From Panopea generosa (lineage: Eukaryota; Mollusca; Bivalvia; Adapedonta; Hiatellidae), in NCBI GenBank assembly GCA_029582155.1, contig CM055898.1:32537419-32601418 (forward strand): 64,000 nt of DNA, in the 5' to 3' direction. Below are positions 23,801 through 35,671 of this stretch, in pieces. The notes under the pieces are model-generated. The model saw nothing but the letters and a program-made list of their open reading frames with translations. It was not told the origin of the DNA and searched no databases. Both the position numbers and the translations under genes were made by a program. Each line of letters starts with the position of its first letter. Position 1 is the stretch's first letter.

Positions 23801-24020
23801 ATATATATATTGAAATGGACTTGTGAAAAGCGATCGTAAAATCCATTTGGTTCTTTGGAAAAATGAGCTTATGACTAGCATTTAGCTAGCCCAATCCCCT
23901 TTATCAATTGTAGAGACGGGATAGACAACGTGTATATACTTCAAAATAACGATTCTCTTAGTAAAATCATTTAATAAAGCCATATTTATTTAATCTTAAT
24001 TTTAGTTCTTTTGGTATAAC
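20815..24020. other. Unannotated AT-rich stretch
   Basis: I see no supported exon here. It holds a 50-bp duplication (22,032-22,122; TCCTATGGGAAATGTTATAG and variant) and a SINE tail (22,140-22,300). If the receptor has further 5' exons before the neighbouring gene, they would have to be here, but none is recognisable by frame and splice signals. Confidence 0.4.
22140..22300 (+). mobile_element. SINE-like repeat, 3' portion
   Basis: GGACGGTTGTTCTATTCAGA, then TTATGAGGTCTTCTACCACC, then GAAATGTGTTGAAAATGGCG. A second version of the same segments stands at 60,588-60,700, and the tail alone at 2,455. A common source in mollusc repeats is recalled, not verified. Confidence 0.6.
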
Positions 24021-24023
24021 ATT

Positions 24024-24029
24024 TTTATT
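24024..24029 (-). promoter_or_regulatory. Candidate polyadenylation signal AATAAA
   Basis: An AATAAA lies 157 bases past the likely stop of the DGTHR gene on the minus strand; another is at 23,985-23,990. In such AT-rich DNA this motif is common, so it supports a gene end only weakly. Confidence 0.35.
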
Positions 24030-24185
24030 AGAATAATTAAATGATGCCATTATATCTGGTACATTGCACTTTCAACCTTTTGGTCATTACACCACTACCA
24101 GTCAACATATATCCCTTCTCTATTGAATAGCCATTTAAAATTAATCATCTTCTTTTTGGTCTAAGTTACTGCCTCTATCCACTTA

Positions 24186-24268
24186 TCACCATCTGTGTCT
24201 GTTGGGGGACGCACTGATATCCACATGTCCATATCGACAAAATATGGATATGCTTTCAAAGTAAACTC
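24186..24268 (-). CDS. DGTHR-domain gene, last exon
   Basis: Acceptor ACTTTTTTCAG, phase 1. As sequenced it reads FTLKAYPYFCRYGHVDISAS and ends at TGA (24,186-24,188). A run of five Ts lies after PYF. One T fewer would give a frame continuing DMDMWISVRPPTDTDGD to a stop at 24,161-24,163. Which end is real cannot be decided from sequence. The exon joins the previous one by completing a GAG codon. Confidence 0.45.
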
Positions 24269-25165
24269 TGAAAAAAGTAATGTGAATGTTAGGTTAACAG
24301 TGGCATAAATGCATAACACTATATGGACATTTAGTATCATATAACTGTTTCTGTATTATTGGTTATGTGCACTCTAGCCCTCGCATTTTAAACTTGCAAA
24401 GTAATTATAATTACAGTATCAAGGAAACGTATTGAACTGACTTAATCAAATATTTTATGTCAGAGTTATATAAATACCTTGAATTGTTAAAAAGTATGTG
24501 AATATATATAAAATATAATATCTCAGAAAAAAAAACACTTTAACTGGCCAAATATGATAAATAATGTTTAGGTTACGAATCACAACAAAATCAAATGCGT
24601 TCCCCATCACCTGAACATGTTTCATTGTAGTTGTAGTTGTATACCATAAGACCTCGGACAAGGTTTGAACAAGTCAATTCGGAGAGCTATGTATGTATTG
24701 TGGCTCTTGATCATAAAATTTTGCTTTATTTGCCTTTGTGTGCAGCATTATTTCATGATACTATGGAGAAAGTTTTGTACTGTTCAAATCGGACGATCAA
24801 TAGCCGTGTTACGACACTTCAATCATCCTTATTTGTACTATATGAATTTTGCAAAATACAGTAATTATATATCTATAATGTAATCTTGTTAATGTCTGAA
24901 GTAGTATCCGCCTTCTTTAGTATGGTATACTGCATTACAGGTGGGCGATTTATACTCATTGTGACCTTCTTGCAATGATATAATATCAAACTGGGAGGGT
25001 AGTCATACTCATGGTGCTGTATTTAGTCGGTAATGTATAGTATGAATATTAAGTTCTATTTATGTTGAATTACGTTATATTTTATTTCAAAGTATTTTCC
25101 TGTTTACACAGATAAGATTTATTCTTTATTCTCATTAATTTCGTATAAGTAAGAAATATGTTTAC

Positions 25166-25225
25166 CTTCACTAGTTTCTTCACAGAGTTGCGTAACTTCT
25201 TCTGTTGCATAATTTTCATGGGGAA
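25166..25225 (-). CDS. DGTHR-domain gene, exon 4
   Basis: A 60-nt phase 1-1 exon, acceptor TTATTTATAG, donor GTGAAG/GTAAAC, reading VPHENYATEEVTQLCEETSE. It fits the phase of the exons on both sides. No known domain. Confidence 0.5.
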
Positions 25226-25572
25226 CTATAAATAAATTATATGTAGTGAAAGTACTATCTATTATAATACATGTAACAAAGAGTACAGATATTTTATAAA
25301 ATTTAAATTTTATTGATTTCATTTAGTTGGTAAAAGTTTTCAAAAATTAAAAATAATAGTTTCCACAATATACTGGCTTTGCTTATAGTAATGTTGAAAA
25401 AGTATTATGTTTTATTAAATCTAGGTTAAATATGTTTAAATAATGTATGTATATTATTACTTACTGTTTTTACCCCAAACATGGTATACAGTCGTGTCAG
25501 ATCATTGTTTGATATCGCAATAGGCTGGTTTTCGTTGGTAGGCTCAATCAATATCCATCTAAATAGGCATAC

Positions 25573-25673
25573 CTTCAGTCATGACATTAACATTTTTATT
25601 GTGCATATTGTTGTTTGCGCCAAGCATTAAAGCTTCGTCTCTTGTCAGTTGTGTGTAAATATGACAAAGGACA
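25573..25673 (-). CDS. DGTHR-domain gene, exon 3
   Basis: Acceptor ATATTGTTAACAG, phase 2; donor ACTGAAG/GTATGC, phase 1. It reads VLCHIYTQLTRDEALMLGAN followed by NNMHNKNVNVMTE. In ParB-like domains the DGxHR motif is followed by a strand and a helix rich in 'LT..EAL.L...NN', which this resembles. The join to the previous exon forms AGT, serine. Confidence 0.6.
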
Positions 25674-25712
25674 CTGTTAACAATATATCTTCAAGCTATT
25701 TCCTTTGTTCAC

Positions 25713-25797
25713 CTTATAGCCTGAAGACGATGGGTTCCATCAACTACAAGAATTTTCTTTGCAAAATCTCACCGTAAATATATTCCCCACTTGGCTC
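25713..25797 (-). CDS. DGTHR-domain gene, exon 2 (DGTHR motif, in-frame TGA)
   Basis: Acceptor ATTACTATTCAG, phase 1; donor ATAAG/GTGAAC, phase 2. The frame gives AKWGIYLR, then a TGA codon (25,769-25,771), then DFAKKILVVDGTHRLQAI. VVDGTHRLQAI matches the DGxHR core of ParB/sulfiredoxin-fold domains, which bind nucleotides or act as nucleases or reductases; which role applies here is unknown. The TGA may be a disabling mutation, a sequence error or, less likely, a selenocysteine codon. The other two frames of the exon also contain stops. Confidence 0.55.
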
Positions 25798-26253
25798 CTG
25801 AATAGTAATAATATCAATATGATATTCCACTACAATGTAAAATGTTTAATACATTTGAAGAGGCTGCCATTAGCAAATATTCTATAACATTATCTGCCAT
25901 ATTGTTGTTCAAGTAGTTTCACTTTCTCTTATTCTGCGGATACTATTTATGCACTGACTCATTGAATATGCTGACCTTCATTTCACCGTTTCATTATATA
26001 ATATGTTTTGAGGCCTCATTGGCTACCTAACATTTACTCCCTCCCGCCACTGAATGCTTGAACATCCTATTTGCTATCAGCACAGTTCATTTAATTGGCT
26101 GGGTTGATTATCTTTACATCAGTTATACTATTAAGCTTTCTTTATCATAAACATTTCTGTATGCACAGCATAACACACCCTATTTGTATTTAAGGCAAAA
26201 GAACATATAAATAATCGGGTATATTTTATGTTTCAAGAAAGACAAATGTTTAC

Positions 26254-26296
26254 CCTTGCCACAGTCATTATGAATTGTATATTCCATACAACACAT
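26254..26296 (-). CDS. DGTHR-domain gene, exon 1 (short, uncertain start)
   Basis: MCCMEYTIHNDCGK plus one base, donor AAGG/GTAAAC, phase 1, joining exon 2 to read CGKGAKWGIYLR. An in-frame TGA lies two codons before the ATG and no acceptor lies between, so ATG 26,294-26,296 would be the start. The resulting protein is short (about 124 codons counting the TGA), so this may be the 3' remnant of a longer gene whose front was lost; a SINE lies 85 bases upstream. Confidence 0.4.
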
Positions 26297-26380
26297 GTTT
26301 CAACTTATTATTAATCATTATTTATATATATTGTTTATCAGTCTAGTAATTGGACTGATGCAAGTGTATTAATTGCATCA

Positions 26381-26580
26381 GCGGGGTGGTAGTTTAATGG
26401 ATATAATGTTGGCCGCTCACGCCAGAGGTTGCGGGTTCGATCCCCAGCTCGACCCGACGCCTCTCATAAAACAACACTCAGTACTGGTGCTACCCATGAA
26501 GCAGACTCGAAAACGGTTCATATAAGCTCAGAGCTTTCATCGTAATCGAGCTAAAATAAATCAGTATAAACTAAACTAAT
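26381..26580 (+). mobile_element. tRNA-headed SINE, family A (best copy)
   Basis: It starts GCGGGGTGGTAGTTTAATGG (A box), has GCGGGTTCGATCCCCAGC (B box), a body with ACAACACTCAGTACTGG and a 3' end rich in TAAA. Unlike a tRNA gene, its 5' bases do not pair with a 3' acceptor stem. The family has four clear copies in the window. Confidence 0.88.
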
Positions 26581-26830
26581 TGTACTAACCTTTGAACTTT
26601 TTCTGAATCATACAGTTAGATTATTATGCGCGACCCCACTTCTGGTAATCACATTACATTATTGCATGTCTAAAGTAAAACAGCAATATTCAAGAGGTCA
26701 GTTATATGTCAATTCAAACTTCCATGGTAAGTTTGTAAAACTGTGCTCTTCATTATTGTATTTGAAATTCACAACACTTATTTATCAATATATTCTTTTA
26801 AAATTGATATGATATATATTCCATATTTTT

Positions 26831-27010
26831 GTGGAGCGTGTGGTGCAATGGAAGAACTTCAAACCCTGGTCGGAGGGTCATAGGTTCGATCCCTCTCACA
26901 GGCTACATGTATGTGTGGTGTCCTTAATGAAGACACTATCTTCACATGTGCTTAGAACTGATTCTGTTACGGACGAATTCGAGCGTGATTTATCTAAGTT
27001 GTAAGAACTT
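26831..27010 (+). mobile_element. tRNA-headed SINE, family B
   Basis: GTGGAGCGTGTGGTGCAATG is the A-box region and TAGGTTCGATCCCTCTCACA the B box, followed by a body with GTCCTTAATGAAGACACTAT, reminiscent of the conserved 'GTCCTTGnGCAAGACAC' part of several animal SINEs. Single copy in the window; the right end is approximate. Confidence 0.65.
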
Positions 27011-28244
27011 GTTTAACAATCAAAGTGAAATCAACAACTAACAACTTACCCGATTAACAACAACGCTATATTTAACATTCAGTGTGGAACAATTTGTCAT
27101 CCATAAAGAAATCTATAATATTCTATGCCGCTGGTACTGCATTAAACATTTAGTTTGTAGGATTTTCATCCACATCCACACACACACACACACACACACA
27201 CACATGAAATAAAATATCAATTTTTGCATATTAAATAAAAAATATGTGAAAGAGTATTCTATTTGCACTTTTATTCATTTACACTGCTATTTCGAACAAA
27301 TATACCATAATACACTACATTTTTAACATAACACTGTTAAACGGAAGTGTATCAGGATTTTTCAAAATGTAAGAATTGACAAAACAAAAGACTTTTATTC
27401 AAAATGCCTAATGGGTTTCACTATATATTCACTTAGTCCGTATTGCCATAACGATATTGATATAAATAGGCCAAAGACAAAGGATTTCCAAATTAGGCCT
27501 AGAATTTCAATGGTTATTACAATTAAATCACCTGATTCAATTTTTTATAAAATTGGTTACATATTTTTAAAATAATCACCTTTTTTCATAGTATTATCAG
27601 ATTAACATTATACATGATTAGACGACTGAGATACTAAGATAGATGTTTTATCGAAGACCACCAATGTATATGACTAGGAAACCAGCTGTGCTTAAAAATA
27701 ATTAGAAAACAGCGTTTACGTATCGCCGAGATAATAATTCACTCACACAGAGCAACCAAAGTGTAAATGGTACTTTCCAAAAATGATAATTGCTCTGTTA
27801 AAACTGATATATTATATGCTCATTAAAGCTCAATTGATCAGTCTAGTTTTACTGAGGATCCAATAGAAGAAATAAATTATTTTCAAAGTTTATTTCAAAA
27901 CTGGGTATTTACAGAGCAAAATCTCGAATTGTAAAGTATGATTAGTTATTAATCTGACAGTCTTTTGCCTAAAATTCATAAGAAGGCAGGATGAGTTTTA
28001 TAAAGGCTTAGTCATTACATTTTAGTTGATGAACTTCTGTTCTATTAAAGCGTATCAGATCCAAATTGCTACCTCAGGATTTCCAGATACATTGATAAGA
28101 TGGTGATTATAAGCATCATATAACTATACTCATTATTACGGGCCATCCATGATTTCATATTAATTAATAAAGGGTTAAAAGAGTATAACCTTTTTTAGAG
28201 AGTAGATTTGTTAAAATCGGCTTGACGTTCAGCATTTAGAGGAG
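27011..28244. other. AT-rich DNA with (CA)n, no gene seen
   Basis: A (CA)n run lies at about 27,178-27,204. The rest shows no frame, splice pattern or repeat that I can support. Confidence 0.5.
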
Positions 28245-28420
28245 AGTTCTAGGTCTAGTCGGCCCGGTGTCAGTATAATGTGACTGGGTGGGGTATCATA
28301 CCATGTGTCTGAAGCATGATACTCCAGTGTGACTTCGCTTAGAATACTGTCTCAAGTAGACACCGTCGCGATATGACTGAAAATTCTTTGAAATCGACGC
28401 TAAACACCATACAATTGTTA
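28245..28420 (+). mobile_element. SINE-like bivalve repeat
   Basis: GACTGGGTGGGGTATCATAC, then GAAGCATGATACTCCAGTGT, then AAGTAGACACCGTCGCGATA and a tail GACGCTAAACACC. I recall this layout from many bivalve genomic sequences. The tail resembles those of the copies at 2,455 and 22,140. Confidence 0.65.
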
Positions 28421-29604
28421 ACATCGGATTGGGTTAGATCATGTCTTCAATATCAGAAATGTAAACAAACTAGACATTATTCAAAATCGAGTACATGTAT
28501 AAATGGCTATTGAACCCCAACCTCATCTTTTCAGGGTGGGCAAGTAGACTTGTATGGGTTATTACCTATTACACAATGAAAGTATAGCTATGTATTGATA
28601 ATGGTTGATATATTAAGTAATACTTAGTAACAGCTCCGTTAACAAAACAGGATACATTATCAGTTGCTTCAGGGTTCAATCAAATAATTACGAAATATGG
28701 TGTTGTTGATACTGTAATATCAGCTATAGGAACATAATTGCATTTGTCGTTTGTGTTATTAATCAGTTCGTGCATTCTACCACAAGTTATTCAACACACA
28801 TGTTTTTATTTATTCAAAGTGTATGTTAAGTTCACAAAAGTCCACTTATTTTAATTCCATTAAACATACACATTATGATATATTATGTTCAAAAAAATAG
28901 TGAAACATAATTTGGTCAGAATTCAAAAGTAATATTTTCAAAGCACAACAGTGCATTATGGACTGTGTAAATGCAAACAAACACCCTTTGAACAAATCAC
29001 ATTTGTTGCATTTCACGAATAAACTTACGATAAAAATAGGTTGTAAACGTAAAGTATATTGTTCATAAAATTTTAGATATTAAACCCATCTTCGGGTTGA
29101 ATAATTAGGAAAATGATATGTTTTCTGAAAATACAATATTAAATTCATGAGGATGACTAGGCACAATATTATGAATATATCTTACTTTACGTTTACGACA
29201 GTTTTTTATCAATTTGTTTTCGTGAAATGCAACCCTGGTGATTATGTTTATTTATTCACAGAAAGTACAGGAATTGGGTAAAAAATGATTATTTTGATTT
29301 AAATTGGCATGCGTAATAAAGTCTAACTTTTTAATGGGAAATTATTTGGTTAAGTAAGATAGAATCTTAATAAAGTCAAAATTAACTCTGCAACACTGTG
29401 CGAATTATGCAATAAAAAGTGATAGTTTCTGTTTGGTTTAATCTTCTCTTCAAAAACACAGACAGTAAGGATATAAGTTTCGATTTTCTGAAATGAATGA
29501 TATAACTATAAATAAGAATAATTATACAATAACATCACTAAAATGTATGGTAGCTGGCATTTTGTTTTCTCTCACCTATGATATATCATATTATACTTTA
29601 CCTT

Positions 29605-29608
<4 letters not shown>
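28421..29608. other. AT-rich DNA, no gene seen
   Basis: I find no supportable exon or repeat. The right edge is an (AT)n tract at about 29,609-29,647. Confidence 0.4.
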
Positions 29609-29648
<40 letters not shown>

Positions 29649-30390
29649 TTAGACATACTAGCATTTACGGGGTATCGATCTATCTTAGACCTTTCTTGTT
29701 GGGTCCTTATGGATTGTGAGGTCTATATAGGACCTCGCAAAATAAAGCCCCTTAGAATTAATCATTTATCTTATTAGAGGTGAAATATGTGTAAAGTGCG
29801 CAATTAAGTTTTATATCAAAATTGAAATTGAGTTGTTTCTCTTACACCATTACCGCAATCGCCTAGTCCCGACAGGCCAAGAATGCCATAAACTCGGAGA
29901 TGCTCCGCATGAATATCAATGTATGCGGAATATCTCGGCGTTTTTCATTTCCCGCTAAATATTTGTCATTTTGGTTAAGATTACCATCAAAGGCTTTATT
30001 TGGTACATTTAAATATGGAAAAAGATATAAAAGACACATTATAGTTGTCTTTAAACTTTTGTAGTAATATTACAAAAACACTTTGGCGTATGAGCTTTTG
30101 GGATTCAAATGTAAATTCTCCATTAGATTAATTATAAATTTATTTAACATCGAAATTGCTCGAATCGATTGATTTGAAGCAATAAACTAAACAGGACTCG
30201 TGGATTTTCATTACTTTTATAGAGTGACGTGTGTGAATTTTATTTAATCGAGTGAAATCTTTATTTCGCACTTGAATACTAAGACACATTAGCATTTATG
30301 GGGTTTTGGTCTACAGAGCTTTTTTTTTTATAGAAATTGGGAAGACGCCCAAGACTTCAAGATCGGGGGGAAAACAGCGCCATGTTCTAA
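29609..30390. repeat. Unnamed repeat segments around a GGTCTATATAGGACC motif
   Basis: After the (AT)n tract comes ACTAGCATTTACGGGGTATC, and a related ACATTAGCATTTATGGGGTT lies near 30,286. The quasi-palindrome GAGGTCTATATAGGACCTC is at about 29,719. An imperfect hairpin lies at about 29,893-29,940 (CTCGGAGATGCTCCGCAT against ATGCGGAATATCTCGG). Confidence 0.5.
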
Positions 30391-30596
30391 CCAATAATTA
30401 TCAGATATTACAATAATACTTAATATCCAAGCGGTTTTTTATACCCTATCAATGTAATGATTTTTTTTTAAAAATCAGGCCAAGTGAAATAAAAACATGA
30501 TTTTTTAATTGGGAAGCCACCGAATGTCGGCCTCTGTATAATAAGGTAAAAAGGCCCTGGCCTATATAAAATCCTTGTTGAGGGGCGCTCATAAAA

Positions 30597-30840
30597 GGCG
30601 GGGTCTATATAGGACCCCACAATTGCTGCAACACCTACGCTTACGTTGTCGTATGTACCAAACATCCACAAGTCGGTCTCAGAAGGAAAATATATACAAT
30701 AGTATTTAAGTTGAGTTACGAGGCAATTATATGCGTATATATATAAAAGCACTATATATCTATATTGTAACTAAGTATGGGGTGTTCGGCAAAACCCCGA
30801 AACCAGGTTTGAAATTTTGACCCTAAATAATAGTTGTAGG
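30597..30840. mobile_element. Unnamed interspersed repeat, copy 1
   Basis: GGGTCTATATAGGACCCCAC, then TACGTTGTCGTATGTACCAA, ACATCCACAAGTCGGT, GTTACGAGGCA, and CAAAACCCCGAAACCAGGTT. The same segments in the same order occur at 39,844-40,085. On the minus strand both copies read TDLWMFGTYDNVS, perhaps a coding remnant of the element. Confidence 0.75.
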
Positions 30841-31975
30841 GACACTATCATCAATTTAATTTTATAGAAGGACATACCTATGGGTGTATTGTTGGGTGAA
30901 GGGGTTTGACCTAGGGATGGTATTGGGGCCAATTAGGGGTCATTTAGAGGTTATTCAGATACCTAAACCCAGGCTTAACTAAAAACTTGTTATCTTTGAA
31001 AAACTTGAATGATGTTTATGGGTCCTGGGTTAAGGTCTTTGAGGGCATCCTATGTCAGGATAGTAAAAGTTACAGAACGTTATTGTTTTTTTTATTTCTC
31101 CAGGGATGGACAACATCAACCCAGCAAAAAAAAAAATCACCAAAAATATTGGTATATGGGGATATCCAAACCTCTCAACACAAAGTTCCTAAAATTCGAT
31201 TTAACCACGTAATTCGATGACATATACATTTCTATATGACTTGGATTAAATCTGAAGGTAACATTAGAAAGATAAATGGATAAGGACCACGAAGGTGATT
31301 TCCCCCTATTTGTTGACAGAGTTACTGTTCTTGAAAGTTAGGGGGAAAAAATTATATTTTTTTTTGATGATTGTGTCCCTCAATAAAGGAGTTATGATAA
31401 TTATCTCAATAATTAGGAGGGTCCGAGATCCGTAATTAGGGGCAACCCTTGGGGTTTATGTAGTGTTAGGTAGGGGACATGTCACTATAAAAATATTCGT
31501 CAAGCAAAAATGTTATGTTTTTGTGTGTTTTTTTTAGGTCATGTTTAAAATGTTATATCTCAACATTACTATGCTTGATCTTTATAAACTCTTTACCAAT
31601 GAACCTATCTCATCCTACTTAACAATTCTAGACATTGACCTTGTTCCCCACGGTCAAGGTCAATCTTCAATTTCCGTTCCAAACCAAGCTTAAAAAAGCG
31701 TTCAGATTTAAAAAAAAGTCTATTTAAACTTAATATCTCGCCCTAGCAATCTATAGAAATCCATATAACATGCATAAAGGAACACTTATGGAACCTTTCA
31801 GAGAGATATGTTTATGAATGGCAAAGATATGAACGATTTTCCGATATTTTTATGACTTTTTTGGGGGAAAAAATAACTAAATTTAATGAATTTCGGGTCA
31901 TTTTCAGATGACCTTTAATGACCTGTCTAGGTTATTGGGCCTAATATTTTTGCTATCACGTTGAAGGGCTTGAAT
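30841..31975. other. Non-coding, no recognisable feature
   Basis: Low-complexity AT-rich sequence; short plus-strand frames near 31,000 overlap in two frames and look like chance. Likely more of the surrounding unnamed repeats. Confidence 0.35.
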
Positions 31976-31979
31976 AGAT

Positions 31980-33560
31980 CTTTGTATAGTTATCTAGCAT
32001 TGCGGTACGGCATATGGCCTCTACGGAGGCTCGAACATGGTAAAAAATGGAAAAATCGGCCAAAATGTCGATTTTTGAAATCAGTAATATAGAAAAGTAT
32101 AAGTGATTTTTAAAATGGTAAGAACAAACTTGTCTTTATTTGACAGATCTAGCTAACAAAAAAAATCGACTCTAGGTATAGTATTTAATTTTTGAACGTG
32201 TACGTGCTTCAGATTTATTAACAAAACTCGACCGAGTGTTCTCGGGACAGTGAGGTACGGCAACCTTAAAATCTATTCAATACCTGTCCAACAACACCAA
32301 GATTATCAAATTCCGACAAGAATTGGCCTCTGGGCAAGGGTTTAAACATGGCATCTAAATTTGCCATAATCGCTGGAACTGCACGGGTATGCAGGGAGAC
32401 AGATAGCTTATCACTCTAAGAACAAATGTTGCTTAGAATTAAATTCTCTACAACATATATCAACATGATCTCAATGCACATGGCTCTCATTTTCCGGCAC
32501 GTGCTACAACATAACCTAAGTTCGAGGCCTGCTGGCGACCCCTGGTGGTCAGATTTTCTAAAAAAATATACCAACCTCAAGAGCTACGCAATACCTGTCG
32601 AACCCTGTGTCTGGAAAAAAAACGTCGCAAGAATAACGTTAGTACCAGGGTTTGAACATGGCACCCCAAATTTGCAACATTTTTGGGAGTGGCACGTGTT
32701 GGCACGGGCAGTTTCGGACTAAACGAAGACAGATAGCTGATCACTCTTAGAAATAAAGTTGCCGAGAATAAGGTGTTTTACAACATAAATGAAAAATAAA
32801 TCAATGCACGTGCCTCTCATTTTCTGGCACGGGTTACCAATTTTTGACCCGTGCTATACGAAAAAGTATAAGTTATTTTTCGAAACGGTAAAAATAAACT
32901 AGCCTTTATTTGACGAGATTGAGCTATTTTTTTTTTCTCTAGGTCTCTTATTTTTAGTTTTGCACATGCACGTGCAAGGGTTTGAGATTTTTTAACAAAA
33001 CTCGACGCCACTTTGTCAGGTTCACGAAGACCTTTCCAACGATACCAACTTGAAAAAATCGGACAGGAAATGGCCTCTCGGCTAAGGTTCAAGCCCTTTT
33101 GGCCCTCCGGCTGACCGTATCTGAGTTGGAGTTAAGGCTCTACTGGCTAAACGGTTTGAGTTAGCCATATAAGTTAAAGACAAAAGTTGCTTAGAATTAA
33201 ATTCCCTACAACATATATGAAGATGAACCCATAACACATAGCTCTTAGAATGGCGCACGTGCCAGGGTGACCACCTCAGTTCTAGGCCCCAGGAATGACA
33301 TTGACCGAGTGCCCATGGGTCAGTGAGGTACGGCAATCTTAAGATCTATTTCATACCTGCCCAACGACACCAAGACCATCAAATTCCGACAAGAAATGGC
33401 CTCTGGGCAAGGGGTTTGAATATGGTACCTAGAATCGACCAAATATGACGAGTTTGGTTGAATTGCACGGATATGCATTAATAATTTTATTTTCACTCTT
33501 TTTGCTGTAGTTCACGGGGTTTGAACATGCATGGGTGGTTGTTGGTAGGCGTTCAATTCG
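31980..33560. repeat. Diverged long-period tandem repeats (~310-430 bp)
   Basis: The phrase TGGCCTCTGGGCAAGG with GTTTGAACATGGC or close variants recurs near 32,017, 32,320, 32,645, 33,070 and 33,395. AGTTGCTTAGAATTAAATTC recurs near 33,187, and in variant form near 32,430 and 32,757. TTTATTTGACGAGATTGAGC echoes an earlier TTTATTTGACAGATCTAGC. Units have diverged, so this is an old duplication. The open frames here are short and do not match between units. Confidence 0.65.
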
Positions 33561-35560
33561 TACAGGGGACATCTAGGTACACTCTGATACCCAGATTGAT
33601 GGGTTCCGATAGGTATTTTTTTGAAATAATCGCATACCGGCAAATATGATTTTTTCAAAATTTTTACCATGTTCCACGCATCCCTGGCACCTTATGTCTA
33701 GCACTAATGAGGTGATATTTACAACATTCCTTAGGGATTTCTAATGCCTACATCCCCCAGAAATCAAACATATCATATACTACGGTTATTGACCTGTCCA
33801 GTAGGCTGAAACATGTCCGAACGTTTTTTCGGCATGGGTTGACAAGGGTCACGTTGGATTCGCACGCACTCCCGATAGTCCACGCGTGTGGATCTGCCGT
33901 GGGGGGCATGAGATTCACACGCGGAAAAATCATACGCATTTGTTACTGTTTTGAATAATTACATTTGTTTAAAGGTTATTAATCATTTGAAATAGCGTGT
34001 CTTCGTTTAAACATAGGGTGAACATGCAAAAAACCCACTGGGAGTGTTATTTTACTCTTAAAACATACACTTATTAATAAAGAACATAAACGTGTTATTG
34101 GCCGCTATAAGAGAAAGAAAATCACCAACAGTGAATCACAAACACAATTTTACTAAATTAATAACTGTTATTTTAGTGAAACATACATCGATCGAAAGCT
34201 AAACTATTACCTGATCGAGTGATGTTAACATATTCATAGAAACTGGCGTAACTACTGAGAATTAAGCATTTTCTCATGGGCATTCCTTCGCAAAACGGCG
34301 AAAAATACCCACAACCATGTCATGCAGTACTGTAAAAGCTATTGAAATAGCTGATTAAACAACATGAATGATAAACTTATAATTAGATTATTAAAGTATA
34401 AAAATAAAAGAAGACAGCGTAATTATTGAATATTGAATAACATAAATATGAAAACATGACGAAAAACATATCATTTATGTAAATTACAAAATAGGCTTCA
34501 TCTTTAATTAAGAATATATATTACACAAATAAATAATTTATTCTTGAAACAATGACTGATCGGTGAGTTATGTTCTTACAAAATCAAAAGTAAAGATAAT
34601 ATTTTCTAAACGGAATTAATTAAAAAAAAAAGCATTAATTTAAGGCAATATGAGTTGCAGATCACGCGTCGCGGAAACGAAAATAGGCCGCAGCGCTAAT
34701 ATCAATCACTAATTCTATGTCATTTAAATACTTCATATTTGTAAACTGCTACATATTTTCATTCATTTATTCATTCTTCCATTCACTTACTCACCTACAA
34801 GCTCACCCATTTAATTATTCATGTCACTAATATTTTAAGATTCATTAACAGTGTATAACGCCCCACTAATGAGACGATAATTGTGTTTACCAGGTAGTTT
34901 TATTCCTTCCTGTTTGTACACTATAAAACTTCCTTTTATTTAAATAAACAATTCTTATCAAAATAAAGTTGCATGTAATTATGTTTACTGCAATTTATTA
35001 TTTCTCTACCGTATACGACGCGTGTTAATTATAATTATAAATATTGGGGGTTGTGACTCTATGACTCCCTTATCGCGGTTGAGTAATTTTGCAAGGAATT
35101 CTATAAAGACTTTATACAAGTCCTTGAATTTTGTTATGATAACAATGTGTCATTTTCGCACCTGTTTCCTGCCAGAGGACAGGGTATCGTTTGTGCCTTA
35201 ATTGATTATATGTCTCTGATATTGTCTAGTTGAAATGAAAGTCTTTATAAAAACAACAGCAATAATTATTATTATTATAGATGCTCGCCTTTAGGTCTAA
35301 AAAAAAACACAGTTGAATTGTGTTCTTTGCTCTATATAAAATAAGGTCTAGGATTTCCATGGTAAAAAAAGAATTCCATTAAGATTTTTTTATTTTCATA
35401 GCATGAATGAAAACCCACATTAACTGGTAGGTTGACCACGTTGTTTTTTTAAAAGAGGGTGCAGTGACACCCTGAGATTTTTTGAAAAATGAAGTCCTCA
35501 AATGCTCGTAAATACATGCATATGTTGAAATCCTATTAAAGTCACTTTTTTAACACCATG
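33561..35560. other. No gene or clear repeat seen
   Basis: AT-rich sequence with scattered short frames. I could not support an exon on either strand. Confidence 0.35.
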
Positions 35561-35582
35561 ATGTCTGATTGCAGTATATGCT

Positions 35583-35655
35583 ATACCAGCCTCGAACGAA
35601 TGACTTCCCGCTTCCGAGGCAGACGCATTAACCACTAGGTCACGGAAGACGGAGA
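35583..35655 (-). mobile_element. tRNA-like SINE head
   Basis: On the minus strand: GACCTAGTGGTTAATGCGTC (A-box region), then ATTCGTTCGAGGCTGG (B-box region). No tail like those of families A or C is visible, and a MITE begins 17 bases to the right. Confidence 0.55.
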
Positions 35656-35671
35656 GCATGTTATATATATA

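Noticed and set aside
26381-26452. A functional tRNA gene
   Set aside because: A and B boxes are present but the 5' and 3' ends do not pair as an acceptor stem, and the sequence continues into a body and tail shared with other copies, so it is a SINE.
33082-33336. Minus-strand 84-codon frame (MPYLTDPWALGQCH)
   Set aside because: It lies in the diverged long-period repeats and is not kept in the sister units.
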